DNA of 24,943 nt from Amphimedon queenslandica (lineage: Eukaryota; Porifera; Demospongiae; Haplosclerida; Niphatidae). A model generated the notes under the pieces. That model did no database searches and was not told where the DNA came from. It saw only the letters and a program-made list of their open reading frames with translations. Below are positions 9,904 through 18,683 of this stretch, piece after piece. The stretch lies in the NCBI RefSeq assembly GCF_000090795.2, contig NW_003546371.1, positions 1 through 24,943 on the forward strand, read 5' to 3'. The stretch's first letter is position 1. Every line of letters begins with the position of its first letter. A program made the translations under genes and the position numbers.

Positions 9904-11066
9904 TCAATTGGAAAATGCAAAATCCGTGAAAATTTGGCTACTCGAAAATTTCCCTGTATATGGTATTAATATCAAATAATAAATAGAAAATAAAAATACC
10001 TTGCACTTTGCTTCAACACAATTGCAGGCAGGTTGTCTTCAACATAAGCATCGTCCAAATTCAATACATGATACTATTTATTACCAGATAGCATCTCTTT
10101 CTTTCCAAATAATGGGTTTGTGGAAAATATTAATGCTATTATGCAATACATTGGTGCATAGTGTACAAAAGTAACCACTACACTGACAACAATAGATATT
10201 ACTAATCTCGGATTGAAAAAAGGTGCACATTAAATTAGGTAATGCTGGAGACTGAATCAACTTTCATGTAATGGTTGATCTCATAGAGGCCCACGCTTCA
10301 TTTAGCTTGATCTGCTGTGAATGATGTGATGTCAGTGTTGTCATGAACATTATCTACAAATTTGTCATGAACACTACAACAATGCGGGACATTTGAAGAA
10401 GGTATTGATGTTACTCAATACAAAATGATCATTCTATCAAGTTAAGGCCTCTATTTTACCAACCACAAAATGTATACAAATAAAGTCTGGTTTCTTCTCA
10501 CTAAACTATTGCAACTGCCTCTGTGTGTTCCTCGGCCTTGTCCTCTGCCCAATGGTGAGATGTCTCAGATAGTCAGATTATAGATGTGTGTCTGCAGTCT
10601 GCACTGTACGTCTGCCTGCAGTACCTCCTGGCTTGAGCTTATCTAAATAGGAGTAATACAGTGTAGAAGCTATCACATGTGATATGGGTAATGCCTGATG
10701 ATAAAAGATGATCAATGCCAACTAATTACTTGGTGACAACTGTGCGAAGCGGGTGAGGACGTGTTTGTGGGTGTGTCATTACAAATTATTACTGTAATTC
10801 TATGAATATTTAATTCTCACAAGCCTATGCTTTACTATAATAGTAGTAGTAGAGGCTTGACATGTAGTACTATATGTATGATAGTACCATATAAGTGGTT
10901 TTTTTTAGGGAATTACATATGTCACAGAATCTGCTAAAATTCCAATTCAAAATTTAGTTTTTTTAATTTCTGCCGAGTGTGCCATTACAGTGTTGTATGT
11001 AATACTTCCGAAAATTTTATTTTCACCCATCAGGAGGGAATCCGCATAATATAAAAAAGCACTTAT
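9904..11066. other. Unassigned non-coding stretch
   Basis: No gene recognised. Small features are a TAGTAGTAGTAG run near 10842-10853 and an inverted pair caagcct/aggcttg around 10820-10860 that could form a short hairpin. A 'cgaaaatttccctgtatatgg' string at 9942-9962 resembles a similar string at 15590-15622. The sequence is somewhat less AT-rich than 1-9180. Confidence 0.35.
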
Positions 11067-11134
11067 ACAGTAATTAATGCTTGGCCACTGTATTAAAAAA
11101 GATAAACCTTAGCCTAGGAAGACCTACATACATC
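11067..11134 (+). repeat. Host repeat, left copy (uninterrupted)
   Basis: The string from 'cagtaattaatgcttggcca' through 'agataaacctt' to 'agaagacctacata'-like sequence matches, in direct orientation, the right flank of the DIRS element at 15410-15468. In this copy 'cagtaat' and 'aatgcttgg' are continuous, whereas in the second copy they are separated by the whole element. It therefore shows what the target looked like before insertion. Confidence 0.65.
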
Positions 11135-11198
11135 TACAATACGAAATAAAGCTTTAAATGTAGCACATGCATACATATACATATATAATATAGTGCAG

Positions 11199-11421
11199 TA
11201 ATTACAGAACGGCTAAGGCTGTGAAGCGGCTGAATGCTATTCTGAGTTATATGAAGAAGGTGAAGTCGAGCATATCAATGGTGTTTGGCCTAGTTTTCCA
11301 AAATTTTAGTTACTTTGTAGTAAAATTAAAATATTTACGGTAACTCGTTCCACTTATAGGTGGGGTCTCAAGGTTCTATATAATCCCGAACCCAATGTGA
11401 CCACGTTGGCCTTTTGTATAA
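11199..11421 (-). repeat. DIRS right (3') inverted terminal repeat with extension
   Basis: Bases 11283-11421 match the reverse complement of 15246-15373 almost base for base, including 'ggtggggtctcaaggttcta' and 'gtgaccacgttggcctttt'. Outside that, 11199-11282 is an extension specific to this terminus; its reverse complement recurs at 11531-11616 in the internal complementary region. In family terms this is the asymmetric outer end that the internal region is expected to template. Confidence 0.85.
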
Positions 11422-11530
11422 CGATAAACATGCCTAATTATCAAACCACTCCTATGTGAAGGTGCAGCATATCAATGTTTAATAATTTATTTCCTATTAT
11501 AAAAAATAGGAAGGGTGAATGGGCGGGAGT
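11422..11530. other. Spacer between DIRS terminus and internal complementary region
   Basis: About 110 bp, AT-rich, with an A-rich/T-rich centre (11484-11510). Its outer boundaries are the conserved terminus on one side and the 'ccattgatatg' start of the internal complementary region on the other. No ORF. Confidence 0.5.
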
Positions 11531-11646
11531 CCATTGATATGCTCAACTTCACCTTCTTCATATAACTCAGAATAGCATTCAGCCGCTTCGCAGCCTTAGC
11601 CAATCTGTAATTATATTTCAGAAGGCTCAGTCTCACATATCAATGG
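11531..11646. repeat. DIRS internal complementary region (ICR)
   Basis: The reverse complement of this 116-bp block equals the two outer element ends joined together. Bases 11531-11616 are complementary to the right end 11199-11281, with only a handful of mismatches. Bases 11606-11646 are complementary to the left end 15377-15413. The two halves overlap at the TAAT that is also the outermost sequence at each end. The block is itself bordered by ccattgatatg and its complement catatcaatgg. In DIRS elements this region is proposed to hold the ends together for circular DNA formation. The recombinase stop codon (11633-11635) lies inside it, so its last few codons do double duty. Confidence 0.85.
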
Positions 11647-12411
11647 TGTTGTTTGTAGCTGTTAGGACTGATTGTGCAAACCCTGTATCATGTAGTGGTT
11701 TGTAATAGAAACACCGAAAGGTCAAATCTGAACTCCAGTCAGCTGCACTAAGGATATCTTCAGTTGTGATTCCTTGCATAGCAGCAGTTGAAGTGCTAGC
11801 ACTCTTGACAGAGTGAGCTTTAAACATACTGGTGTCTATTCCTGCCAGCTCCATGATTTGTTTTAACCATCTAGCAATAGTGGAAGAGGTGACTGGTTGA
11901 TGTGGTTTGATGGAAGAAATGAATAATTGTTTAGCATCCCCTCTTAATTCTCTGGTCTTCTCAATATAAAGGCTCAGAGATTTCACTGGACATAGAGCTT
12001 CATCTCCATTAAATTTAGCAAAGAAAAATTCTTTAAAGTTTTTGCCTGGTCTGGATTGTTTCGCTAGGGCAGTGGGTATAAATACTGCACCCTCAGGGGT
12101 ATTCCTATAGCCTTTCAGGCTCAGGTTGGAGAGATCAGCTGAACGAGATGGGCCAGTCAATGCCAATAGCATGACCGTTCGTAAAAACAACTGCTTAAGG
12201 CTCATGTTGTCATCCAAGATGTCGCTACTAATATAGCGTAAAACCAGGCCTACATCCCAAGTACCCTGATACCTCGGTAGGGGTGGGCGTGTTTGAAACA
12301 CTCCTTTTAGTTGTCTGGTGACCAAAGGATGTTGACCAATGGATAACCCATCTACCGGAGAGTGCATTGAAGCAATGGCTGACCTGTATGCATTGAGGGA
12401 TCTATACTGAT
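11633..12411 (-). pseudogene. DIRS tyrosine recombinase (5' part in assembly gap)
   Basis: About 259 codons are visible, open from the gap to a TGA at 11633-11635. It would catalyse integration of the circular DNA intermediate by strand exchange through a tyrosine. The visible order fits the catalytic domain: ...LLALTGPSRSADLSNL with the first catalytic arginine (codon at 12143-12145), then LKQIMELAGI, then FKAHSVKSASTSTAA, then ADWSSDLTFRCFYYKP with candidate nucleophile tyrosines at 11702-11707. The family motif H-x-x-R is H-x-x-K here (AAG, 11804-11806), a conservative but normally damaging change one transition away from arginine. It is in the same frame as the downstream half of the RT across the gap, if the gap length is exact. 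Sure of the family, less sure that it is inactive. Confidence 0.85.
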
Positions 12412-13150
12412 NNNNNNNNNNNNNNNNNNNNNNNNNNNNNNNNNNNNNNNNNNNNNNNNNNNNNNNNNNNNNNNNNNNNNNNNNNNNNNNNNNNNNNNNN
12501 NNNNNNNNNNNNNNNNNNNNNNNNNNNNNNNNNNNNNNNNNNNNNNNNNNNNNNNNNNNNNNNNNNNNNNNNNNNNNNNNNNNNNNNNNNNNNNNNNNNN
12601 NNNNNNNNNNNNNNNNNNNNNNNNNNNNNNNNNNNNNNNNNNNNNNNNNNNNNNNNNNNNNNNNNNNNNNNNNNNNNNNNNNNNNNNNNNNNNNNNNNNN
12701 NNNNNNNNNNNNNNNNNNNNNNNNNNNNNNNNNNNNNNNNNNNNNNNNNNNNNNNNNNNNNNNNNNNNNNNNNNNNNNNNNNNNNNNNNNNNNNNNNNNN
12801 NNNNNNNNNNNNNNNNNNNNNNNNNNNNNNNNNNNNNNNNNNNNNNNNNNNNNNNNNNNNNNNNNNNNNNNNNNNNNNNNNNNNNNNNNNNNNNNNNNNN
12901 NNNNNNNNNNNNNNNNNNNNNNNNNNNNNNNNNNNNNNNNNNNNNNNNNNNNNNNNNNNNNNNNNNNNNNNNNNNNNNNNNNNNNNNNNNNNNNNNNNNN
13001 NNNNNNNNNNNNNNNNNNNNNNNNNNNNNNNNNNNNNNNNNNNNNNNNNNNNNNNNNNNNNNNNNNNNNNNNNNNNNNNNNNNNNNNNNNNNNNNNNNNN
13101 NNNNNNNNNNNNNNNNNNNNNNNNNNNNNNNNNNNNNNNNNNNNNNNNNN
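12412..13150. other. Assembly gap (run of N, 739 bases)
   Basis: Unsequenced. By position it should contain the RNase H domain and the N-terminal part of the tyrosine recombinase of the DIRS element. Frame is kept across it as written, which suggests that the gap length may be near correct. Confidence 0.95.
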
Positions 13151-14201
13151 CTCGTTTTCCCCCAAAGCTGAGGCCAGGTCCCTCTGTAGTGCTCTGCAAA
13201 ACAAAGGGCCTGGGGGAACAGCTTGGGACACTGAGTTGAATTTGCACAGGAGGCGAGACACGTCCCGCCCCGTAGGTGTGGCTGTTTGATCTTTGATGAT
13301 CTTGGTCACCTCTAGTCTCAGTTTCTTTATCTTGTGACCTGGTAGCTTTAGCTCCATGGTCTGTGAATCTACCACCATCCCAAGGAATTCTATCTCCTGG
13401 GTTGGCGTAGTAACCTTCTTTTCCGGGTGGATTATGAACCCCAGATTCTCCAATAGATACGTAAGACCTGTATGGTCCCTTGCTGTCGTCTATATATGCC
13501 ACAAGTTTCACCCCCAGCTGTCTGAGTAGGGTTAGTGCTGGCTTCAGGGTCTTGGTAAAGACCCAGGGAGCGCAAGACAGGCCAAAAGGCAGGCATGTGA
13601 ATTGGTAAATACGGTTTTGTACGGAAAAGTGTAGCGCTTGTCTGCTGGAACTTAGGATTGGGATCGTGAAGTAAGCGTCCTTCAGATCCAGCTTGGTCAT
13701 CCAATCGTTCCTTCTGAGCAGGTCTCTGAGTGTGTGTAGTCCCTCCATCTTTAAGTGTTGAGGGGCTACAAACACATTGAGACTCTTTAGGTGTATCACT
13801 GGTCTCATTCTGCCGTCCTTTTTGGGGACTAGGAAGAGGCTCGAGTAAAACCCTTTGTCTGCTTCCCGAGGAGCTAGTTCTACTATCTCTCCCTTGGATT
13901 GCAGCTTTTGCACTTCCTCCTGTAAGAGGCTCTGCTCGGATGCAGATGAAGTCAGTGCCACTCCCCATTGGGGAGGTGGCCTTTCCAAGGGTTCTGATAG
14001 CAACTCTATCCTGTAACCCTGGACAGTGTTGAGTACCCAGTGATCTTTGGTTACTTTTTGCAAATTTGCAAGGAACAATGCTAATCTCCCTGCAATAGTC
14101 TGGCTCTGTGTGTCTACCACCTCCAGTGGTAGGATCCCCTTTTGGCCAATATATTTTTTATTATACTCTGATAACAAATGGCATGTGTGCGTGCACTTTT
14201 A
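13151..14201 (-). pseudogene. DIRS reverse transcriptase, frame-broken at the active site
   Basis: The visible frame opens after a TAA at 14199-14201 and lacks an ATG at its start; the first long stretch begins about 14177. RT blocks appear in order: LVPKKDGRMRPVIHLKSLN, MTKLDLKDAYFTIPI, FTCLPFGLSCAPWVF, and the catalytic YIDD (13485-13496, about residue 228). Directly after YIDD the frame is lost, and the continuing RT sequence (...LTYLLENLGF, then PEKK and EIEFLGMVVD) is read in another frame from about 13476 downward. Fewer residues than expected remain between YIDD and the next block, so a small deletion of non-multiple-of-three length is the simplest cause. RNase H should follow inside the gap. 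The overlapping frame at 13432-13968 is a shadow. Confidence 0.85.
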
Positions 14202-14230
14202 GTTGGTCGTTGGAAGGAGTTACTTGCGTG

Positions 14231-14923
14231 TCAACAAGGGCGGCTTGCCCTTTTTTGACCACCAAGACTTCCCTCCTCGGTTTGTCGAGCCGCCTTCTCT
14301 TTGGGAGACAGTGGGACGGCTTGATCGAAAAAACTGTTTGTTTTGAGGGGGTTTGGAAGAAGAATTTTCAGAGACTCTGCTCTGTTCTTCATTTTAGGCT
14401 CAAAGTCCTTCCCAAACAGGTATGGGACAGAATTGGAGAATATATCCTCCTCTGCAAGATCTTGGATCTCGGGGTTGATCGCTTTTAAGATCTTCCTTCT
14501 TCTCAAATGAGATACTTGAGCAGAAGCATTGCCCAGTAGCTGGATTGCAGTAGTCAGTGCAGCCTTGAACTGCTCGGTAGATAGCTCCTCCCCATCCTGT
14601 TTGACGTCCTTCAGCATAGCTAGAAGAGGAGCAGCTGGATCATGTATGAAGGCTTGCAGGCAAGTGAACTCGCTATCCGTATCCTTGGCATCCTTCTTTA
14701 CAGCTGTAGATTTGAATACTGAATCAAGCCTTGGACACTTTGTCTCAGGCAGATCAGGCGTAAGGAACATTTTCCTCAGCCTCTTTCGATCTTCATTAAG
14801 CAGCGGCTTTGTGAAAGAAACTGCCACTGCCGACTTGCTGTGCTCTGACAGCTTGGCAGGGTTGGATGAGGCATCGTTCATCTCGTCCCAGTTTCTTACT
14901 TGGCGACTGGGGGACGGTGATCA
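14231..14923 (-). pseudogene. DIRS gag-like protein, main part
   Basis: An open frame of about 230 codons ending in TGA at 14231-14233. The first ATG is at 14881, but the same frame remains open and coding-like upstream to a TGA at 14921-14923, so that ATG is probably internal. The centre is recognisable as the DIRS-type gag-like ORF: a predicted helical block ending LGNASAQVSHLRRRKILKAI, followed by a LAEEDIF...LFGKDFEPKMKNR segment. The C-terminus is basic. Its presumed role is structural or RNA binding. It precedes the RT ORF with only about 30-55 bases between them. The start of the protein lies in other frames upstream. Confidence 0.75.
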
Positions 14924-15185
14924 GCACCTATCCGCTCACAAAGAACCAGAGTTTTCTGGACTCAGTTCTTCCAGTGCTTTAACTCGCGCCGTTGTGGGCA
15001 GCCAAGTTAGAGACACCGTTAGCGCTCTGGCCAATGGTGTCTCTATCCTCACCAAGGTCGGGTAGTGAGCTCTGCTCATCCCCGTCCTTTGTAAAACCTA
15101 AAAAAAGGAAGAGGGAACTCTGTCCCTCTCCATCCAACATCTCATGTTGGGAGTTGTAGTCTTCCTCAGAACTAGAATCCAACAT
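14924..15185 (-). pseudogene. DIRS gag-like protein, N-terminal fragment in shifted frames
   Basis: An ATG at 15183-15185 starts an acidic, serine-rich 68-codon frame (MLDSSSEEDYNSQHEML...) that stops at 14979. Coding-like sequence then continues in another frame (...VKALEELSPENSGSL, stop near 14936) before the main gag frame begins. At least two frame changes therefore separate the start from the main part. An intron is an alternative for part of this, but I see no clean GT-AG pair that repairs both breaks. The start lies only about 60 bp inside the left inverted terminus. Confidence 0.55.
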
Positions 15186-15245
15186 AACAATCAGTAGACG
15201 TAACGATTAAATAAACAATGCCTTGTCTTCTAGAGTTAGAAAAAA

Positions 15246-15413
15246 AGGCCAACGTGGTCACATCGGGTTGGGGATTATATAGAACCTTGAGACCCCACCT
15301 ATAGGTGGAGCGAGTTACCGTAAATATTTTAATTTTACTACAAACAAACTAAAATTTTGGAAAACTAGGCAAAACACAATTGATATGTGAGACTGAGCCT
15401 TCTGAAATATAAT
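15246..15413 (-). repeat. DIRS left (5') inverted terminal repeat
   Basis: Bases 15246-15373 are the inverted counterpart of 11283-11421. Bases 15377-15413 form the outer end ('tgatatgtgagactgagcct...'), which recurs reverse-complemented at 11606-11646. As the element's 5' terminus it should carry the promoter. A TATATA-like string (15277-15282) lies within it, but I cannot assign a start site. Confidence 0.85.
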
Positions 15414-15472
15414 CAATGCTTGGCCATGTGGCTAAGAAGATAAACGGTATCATCAGAAGACCTACATATTTT
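15410..15472 (+). repeat. Host repeat, right copy (interrupted by DIRS)
   Basis: 'taatcaatgcttggcca', then 'aagataaac', then 'agaagacctacata' match the uninterrupted copy at 11071-11134. Together with the 'tagtgcagtaat' on the left side of the element, this copy reads as a broken repeat with the element placed at its TAAT. Confidence 0.65.
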
Positions 15473-15670
15473 GCTCTATCAAAAAATAAAAATTGTAAAA
15501 TTCTGAATTTTCATTGCCATGTGGTGGAGTTGACAAGCTGTTTGTGAAAATATTATTTCGTGAAATCTTACAAATGTATAATTCGAGAAAATTTAGCGAT
15601 GCACAAATATCCTGTATATGGTGTACTGTGCATTGGTGTGAATTGTGTTGCTTTAGTTCAGTTTTGTGTT
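15473..15670. other. Short unassigned stretch
   Basis: This contains a 71-codon plus-strand frame that runs into the next element (15514-15729) without any recognisable domain. It also has a 'cgagaaaatttagcga...cctgtatatgg' string resembling 9940-9962, probably from a small dispersed repeat family. Confidence 0.35.
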
Positions 15671-16433
15671 TTAACCCTTTAGCAACGAAATTAATTTCGA
15701 TAAAAAAAAAGTTGGTAGTACTAGTTTAGCAATGCATATCTCTCAAGATCTTGTCCTACAAAAGTTAAAACTTGCTAGCAGCCTTTATTGGATGTTCATC
15801 CTTTAATGGAAGATGTATATTGTAAATGAAGCAGCATAAAGCAATGGAGCATCTGTTGTAACAATACTCACCTCTTTTTTAACTACATGGAATTGCCAAA
15901 GCAAGAGAGTTTTCTCATGTGAACAAGGACCTAGTAGACAGGATATGAAAGAATGTAGAGGCAAAAGTCAGTGGAGAAGGTACTACGAGTAGAACGCTAC
16001 TGTGACTCGTTGAGAAGCCATGGTTGCTAAGCAAAATGTAGCCACACCCACCGCTTTTCTTTATTGAAATGTTAGGCGAAGCAGCTCCCTTGACTCATTG
16101 ACCTTTTCTGCTCATTTCCAAAGGATTTCACAGGCCAGAGGTATGCCTAAACATTTTGTCGTTTGTTGTTTTGTCATTTTCTAGGTTACTTACCTCAGCC
16201 TCTGATCATTCTGAACTGTTTAGGTGGTGTTGCTGTAGTTTTCTATTATTATTATTTTCATTTGAGCCTTTGACAATGTTTTATATGTTAAAGAGATGAC
16301 AGGAGAAGTTATTTAAGCTATCTAAAATGTTACTTTGTCATAAATAAAACCGAAAATAATGAATAACATACATAGTACTACATCCACTTATATTTTTGAC
16401 ATACAAGAATGTCTATTGGCTCTAAAGGGTTAA
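15671..16433. mobile_element. Candidate piggyBac-type non-autonomous element (MITE)
   Basis: The segment is bounded by TTAA on both sides (15671-15674 and 16430-16433). Inside are inverted ends CCCTTTAG (15675-15682) and CTAAAGGG (16422-16429). PiggyBac superfamily elements insert at TTAA, duplicate it, and have ends starting CCC, so this 755-bp interior fits a deletion derivative. No transposase ORF is present inside. The inverted match is only 8 bp exact, so chance is not excluded, but TTAA plus CCC at both ends is specific. Confidence 0.6.
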
Positions 16434-16519
16434 TGAGTCTGCATCACTAGTCTCACTGGGTTATTTTCCTGCTTCACCAAAAAAGCGAATACTAGCAACA
16501 TTTTGACCTACCGGAGGCA

Positions 16520-16665
16520 TTATTGCTAGCTTGTCATATTTCTGTTTTTGACTTCGTTTTGGCATTGATATCCATGACTGATGTTCTGTATATTATTGCT
16601 AGAATGTCATGTTTCTGTTTTTGACTTTGTGTTAGCATTAAAATCCATGACTGATGTTCTGTATA
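16520..16665 (+). repeat. Two-copy tandem repeat, 73-bp unit
   Basis: Bases 16520-16592 and 16593-16665 are adjacent copies. Both contain 'ttattgctag', 'tttctgtttttgactt' and 'atccatgactgatgttctgt', with a handful of differences. There is no coding potential. Confidence 0.85.
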
Positions 16666-16828
16666 GCTGCAAGGTAAATACATATACATGTACACGTAAA
16701 TCATAACATAATCATTTTTATGTTTGGTTTACAAAAAAAATTTATCATGTTCTGATTGATATATTTGAAGAGTACAGGCATTTACACACACTTTACAAGT
16801 ATAGATGTACCAATATATTTTTTTATAG

Positions 16829-18675
16829 ATTTTAGAAAAACCACATGAGATGCCTGATACCTATTTGTCAGCAGCGAATAGTTAGTTGTCCAGCTTGCCC
16901 TAAACTTAAAAATTTACTGATTGTAATAAGATTACAGGTAATGTTTTAGGATGATGGTCAAGCAGCTTTGTCTATAAATGTTAACTTTAGTTTATGCTGC
17001 CGGTACTAGTGTCAGAACACCACTTCAGAATAGATTCTTTTCGATCGGACATTGGATGATCATTGTGTTTGCAATTACAAATTAAAAGAATCAGTATCAA
17101 AATTATGCTTCAACTATACATGTCACATAATTTGTATGTTGATGAATGTAATGAATTTTTAGCAGGGCGTTTACTTAGTTCAAAGCAGCGATACAAAGCC
17201 ATTGATCAAAGTGGCGGCGTAATAGGTGTATCATGTAGGCATGAGTATCCTCTGAAAATTTTTAGTTTGAATCACGGAGAAAGGTACATGTATACGACAA
17301 TGTTTATCATGATTGTTTAAAGAATATGATATATAGTGAATGCTTTGGAGATTAAAAAGTCTGCTTACTCATTTAAATCTATTCATTCATTGTATGATGT
17401 AGCTTGTCTATTATACAAGCATCTAAAGGTGAGTTTTGTTATATGTAGTCCAATCGACTTGGTACCACGTATTATAGAAAAAGCAATGTAATGGCTAATT
17501 AGAATTCATTACGTTGCACATACCTTGATTTTCATTATAACTTAAACATCATTCATAGTTTTCATATAGTCTTCAGTACAAAAAAGGCTTTGGCTTATCT
17601 GATGGAGAATTTCTTGAAAGATTATGGTCTTCTTACATCCATTTTGTTGAATGACAAAAGGAAATGAGACCATCACACATATTAGATGTATTGAGTGATA
17701 CTTTATCATACTATTCAAGGAAAGTTTCACATAATTATGGTAAATTTTGAATAATTATTTGATTCAATGTTAAGTTTTTTGTTTTAATTCATGCATGTAC
17801 TACTACTTTTGCGTTAAAGGTTCAAAAAAGCGAGGGGGTGTATGAAGAATCTAATGATAAGCTACAAAATGTATTAAGTATCTATTCTAGTCAGTTGTGA
17901 TAGCTATAAAGCTACCACCTATTTTATATTGTATTTTATGTAGCAATTATGACATGTGTGACATACGTGGATGAACTGTAAAATGCCAGTACTATATTTA
18001 GTAATAATAAGTTGGATTTTGTGACAATTTTTATTACAGCAATTCATTATTGACTAATAATGGATCTGATATTCAATGCATAAGACAGCTATCAACATGT
18101 TAGTATGAGTTCAAATATTATGTATTTATTGTTCAAAATTCAGATTTTAGAATGCTTGGCAAAGGATAGAATGCTTTCATGGCATAACTGATAGATGGAC
18201 AGAGGTCACGCCACTGTATTAGTAATGCAATTAGTACTTGAAGCAAAGAAGAGTCAAGTTGATTTGTTCAAAGTTACTACAACTGCCAGAGAGTATTGGT
18301 TTCTTTCAGAGTTGAAAGCCAAGTTTGCTAGTAATTATTGTACTAAGTCTATATTATGATCTAATTATGCATGTGTACACATGTAGTTGTAGATAGTCAG
18401 CATTTAGCATCTCGTTTGTCTTGAAATATAACCAAGGAATTTAGCAAATTAAAGCAAACTGTTCCTTGACCTGTGAAAATTGAGTGTATCAAAAATTACT
18501 ATCTCAGCTAAAAAGAGCACAAGAAGAATTAAATTTGTTCAAACAGGATATGAAAAATGTAATCCATTATTTTAGTAAAGATAGAAAAACACTTTTAGAG
18601 CAGATGGAAATTGCAGCAACAGCTGGAGATATTGGAGCACATTGTTTGCTAAAAAACCAAAGTAGGGAAAAATGA
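16829..18675 (+). pseudogene. KDZ-type transposase, intron-split and decayed
   Basis: Successive plus-strand pieces follow the order of KDZ (Kyakuja-Dileera-Zisupton) transposases. At 16860-16920 is a CPAC cysteine pair; at about 16951-16990 is DGQAALSINVNFSL. At 17130-17285 comes DECNEFL...IGVSCRHEYPLKIF then NHGER. At 17384-17428 is SLYDVACLLYKHLK followed by a GT donor. At 17562-17730 is KKGFGLSDGEFLERLWSSYIHF then KEMRPSHILDVLSDTL. At 18241-18335 and 18484-18675 come helical C-terminal pieces (QLKRAQEELNLFKQDMKN...). The CRH, YDxAC and DGExxER signatures are the family's hallmarks. An in-frame TGA (17652-17654) splits the DGE exon, and frame changes near 16990-17060 break the N-terminus. 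The residue expected to be aspartate in the first acidic motif reads as asparagine. Probably inactive. Confidence 0.75.
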
Positions 18676-18683
18676 AGGTAATT

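Larger units (their letters stand above)
11199..15413 (-). mobile_element. DIRS-like tyrosine-recombinase retrotransposon
   Basis: A single element coded on the minus strand, so its 5' end is at 15413 and its 3' end near 11199. Order in sense direction: left inverted terminus, gag-like ORF, reverse transcriptase, presumably RNase H (in the gap), tyrosine recombinase, internal complementary region and right inverted terminus. The termini are inverted relative to each other (11283-11421 against 15246-15373), unlike the direct LTRs of other retrotransposons. The presence of a recombinase rather than an integrase fits the absence of a target duplication; both ends share only TAAT (11199-11202 and 15410-15413). 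Each ORF carries at least one disabling-looking change, so this copy is probably not autonomous. Confidence 0.9.

Noticed and set aside
10500-10640. Possible tRNA or structured RNA in a locally GC-richer patch
   Set aside because: I found no A-box/B-box pair or cloverleaf-compatible arms.
13432-13968. 178-codon minus-strand ORF
   Set aside because: It is an alternative frame of the DIRS reverse transcriptase, with low-complexity composition typical of a shadow.
14108-14488. 126-codon plus-strand ORF
   Set aside because: It is antisense to the gag/RT junction of the DIRS element, with no motif.
14529-15065. 178-codon plus-strand ORF
   Set aside because: It is antisense to the DIRS gag-like sequence, which has family-level motifs on the minus strand.
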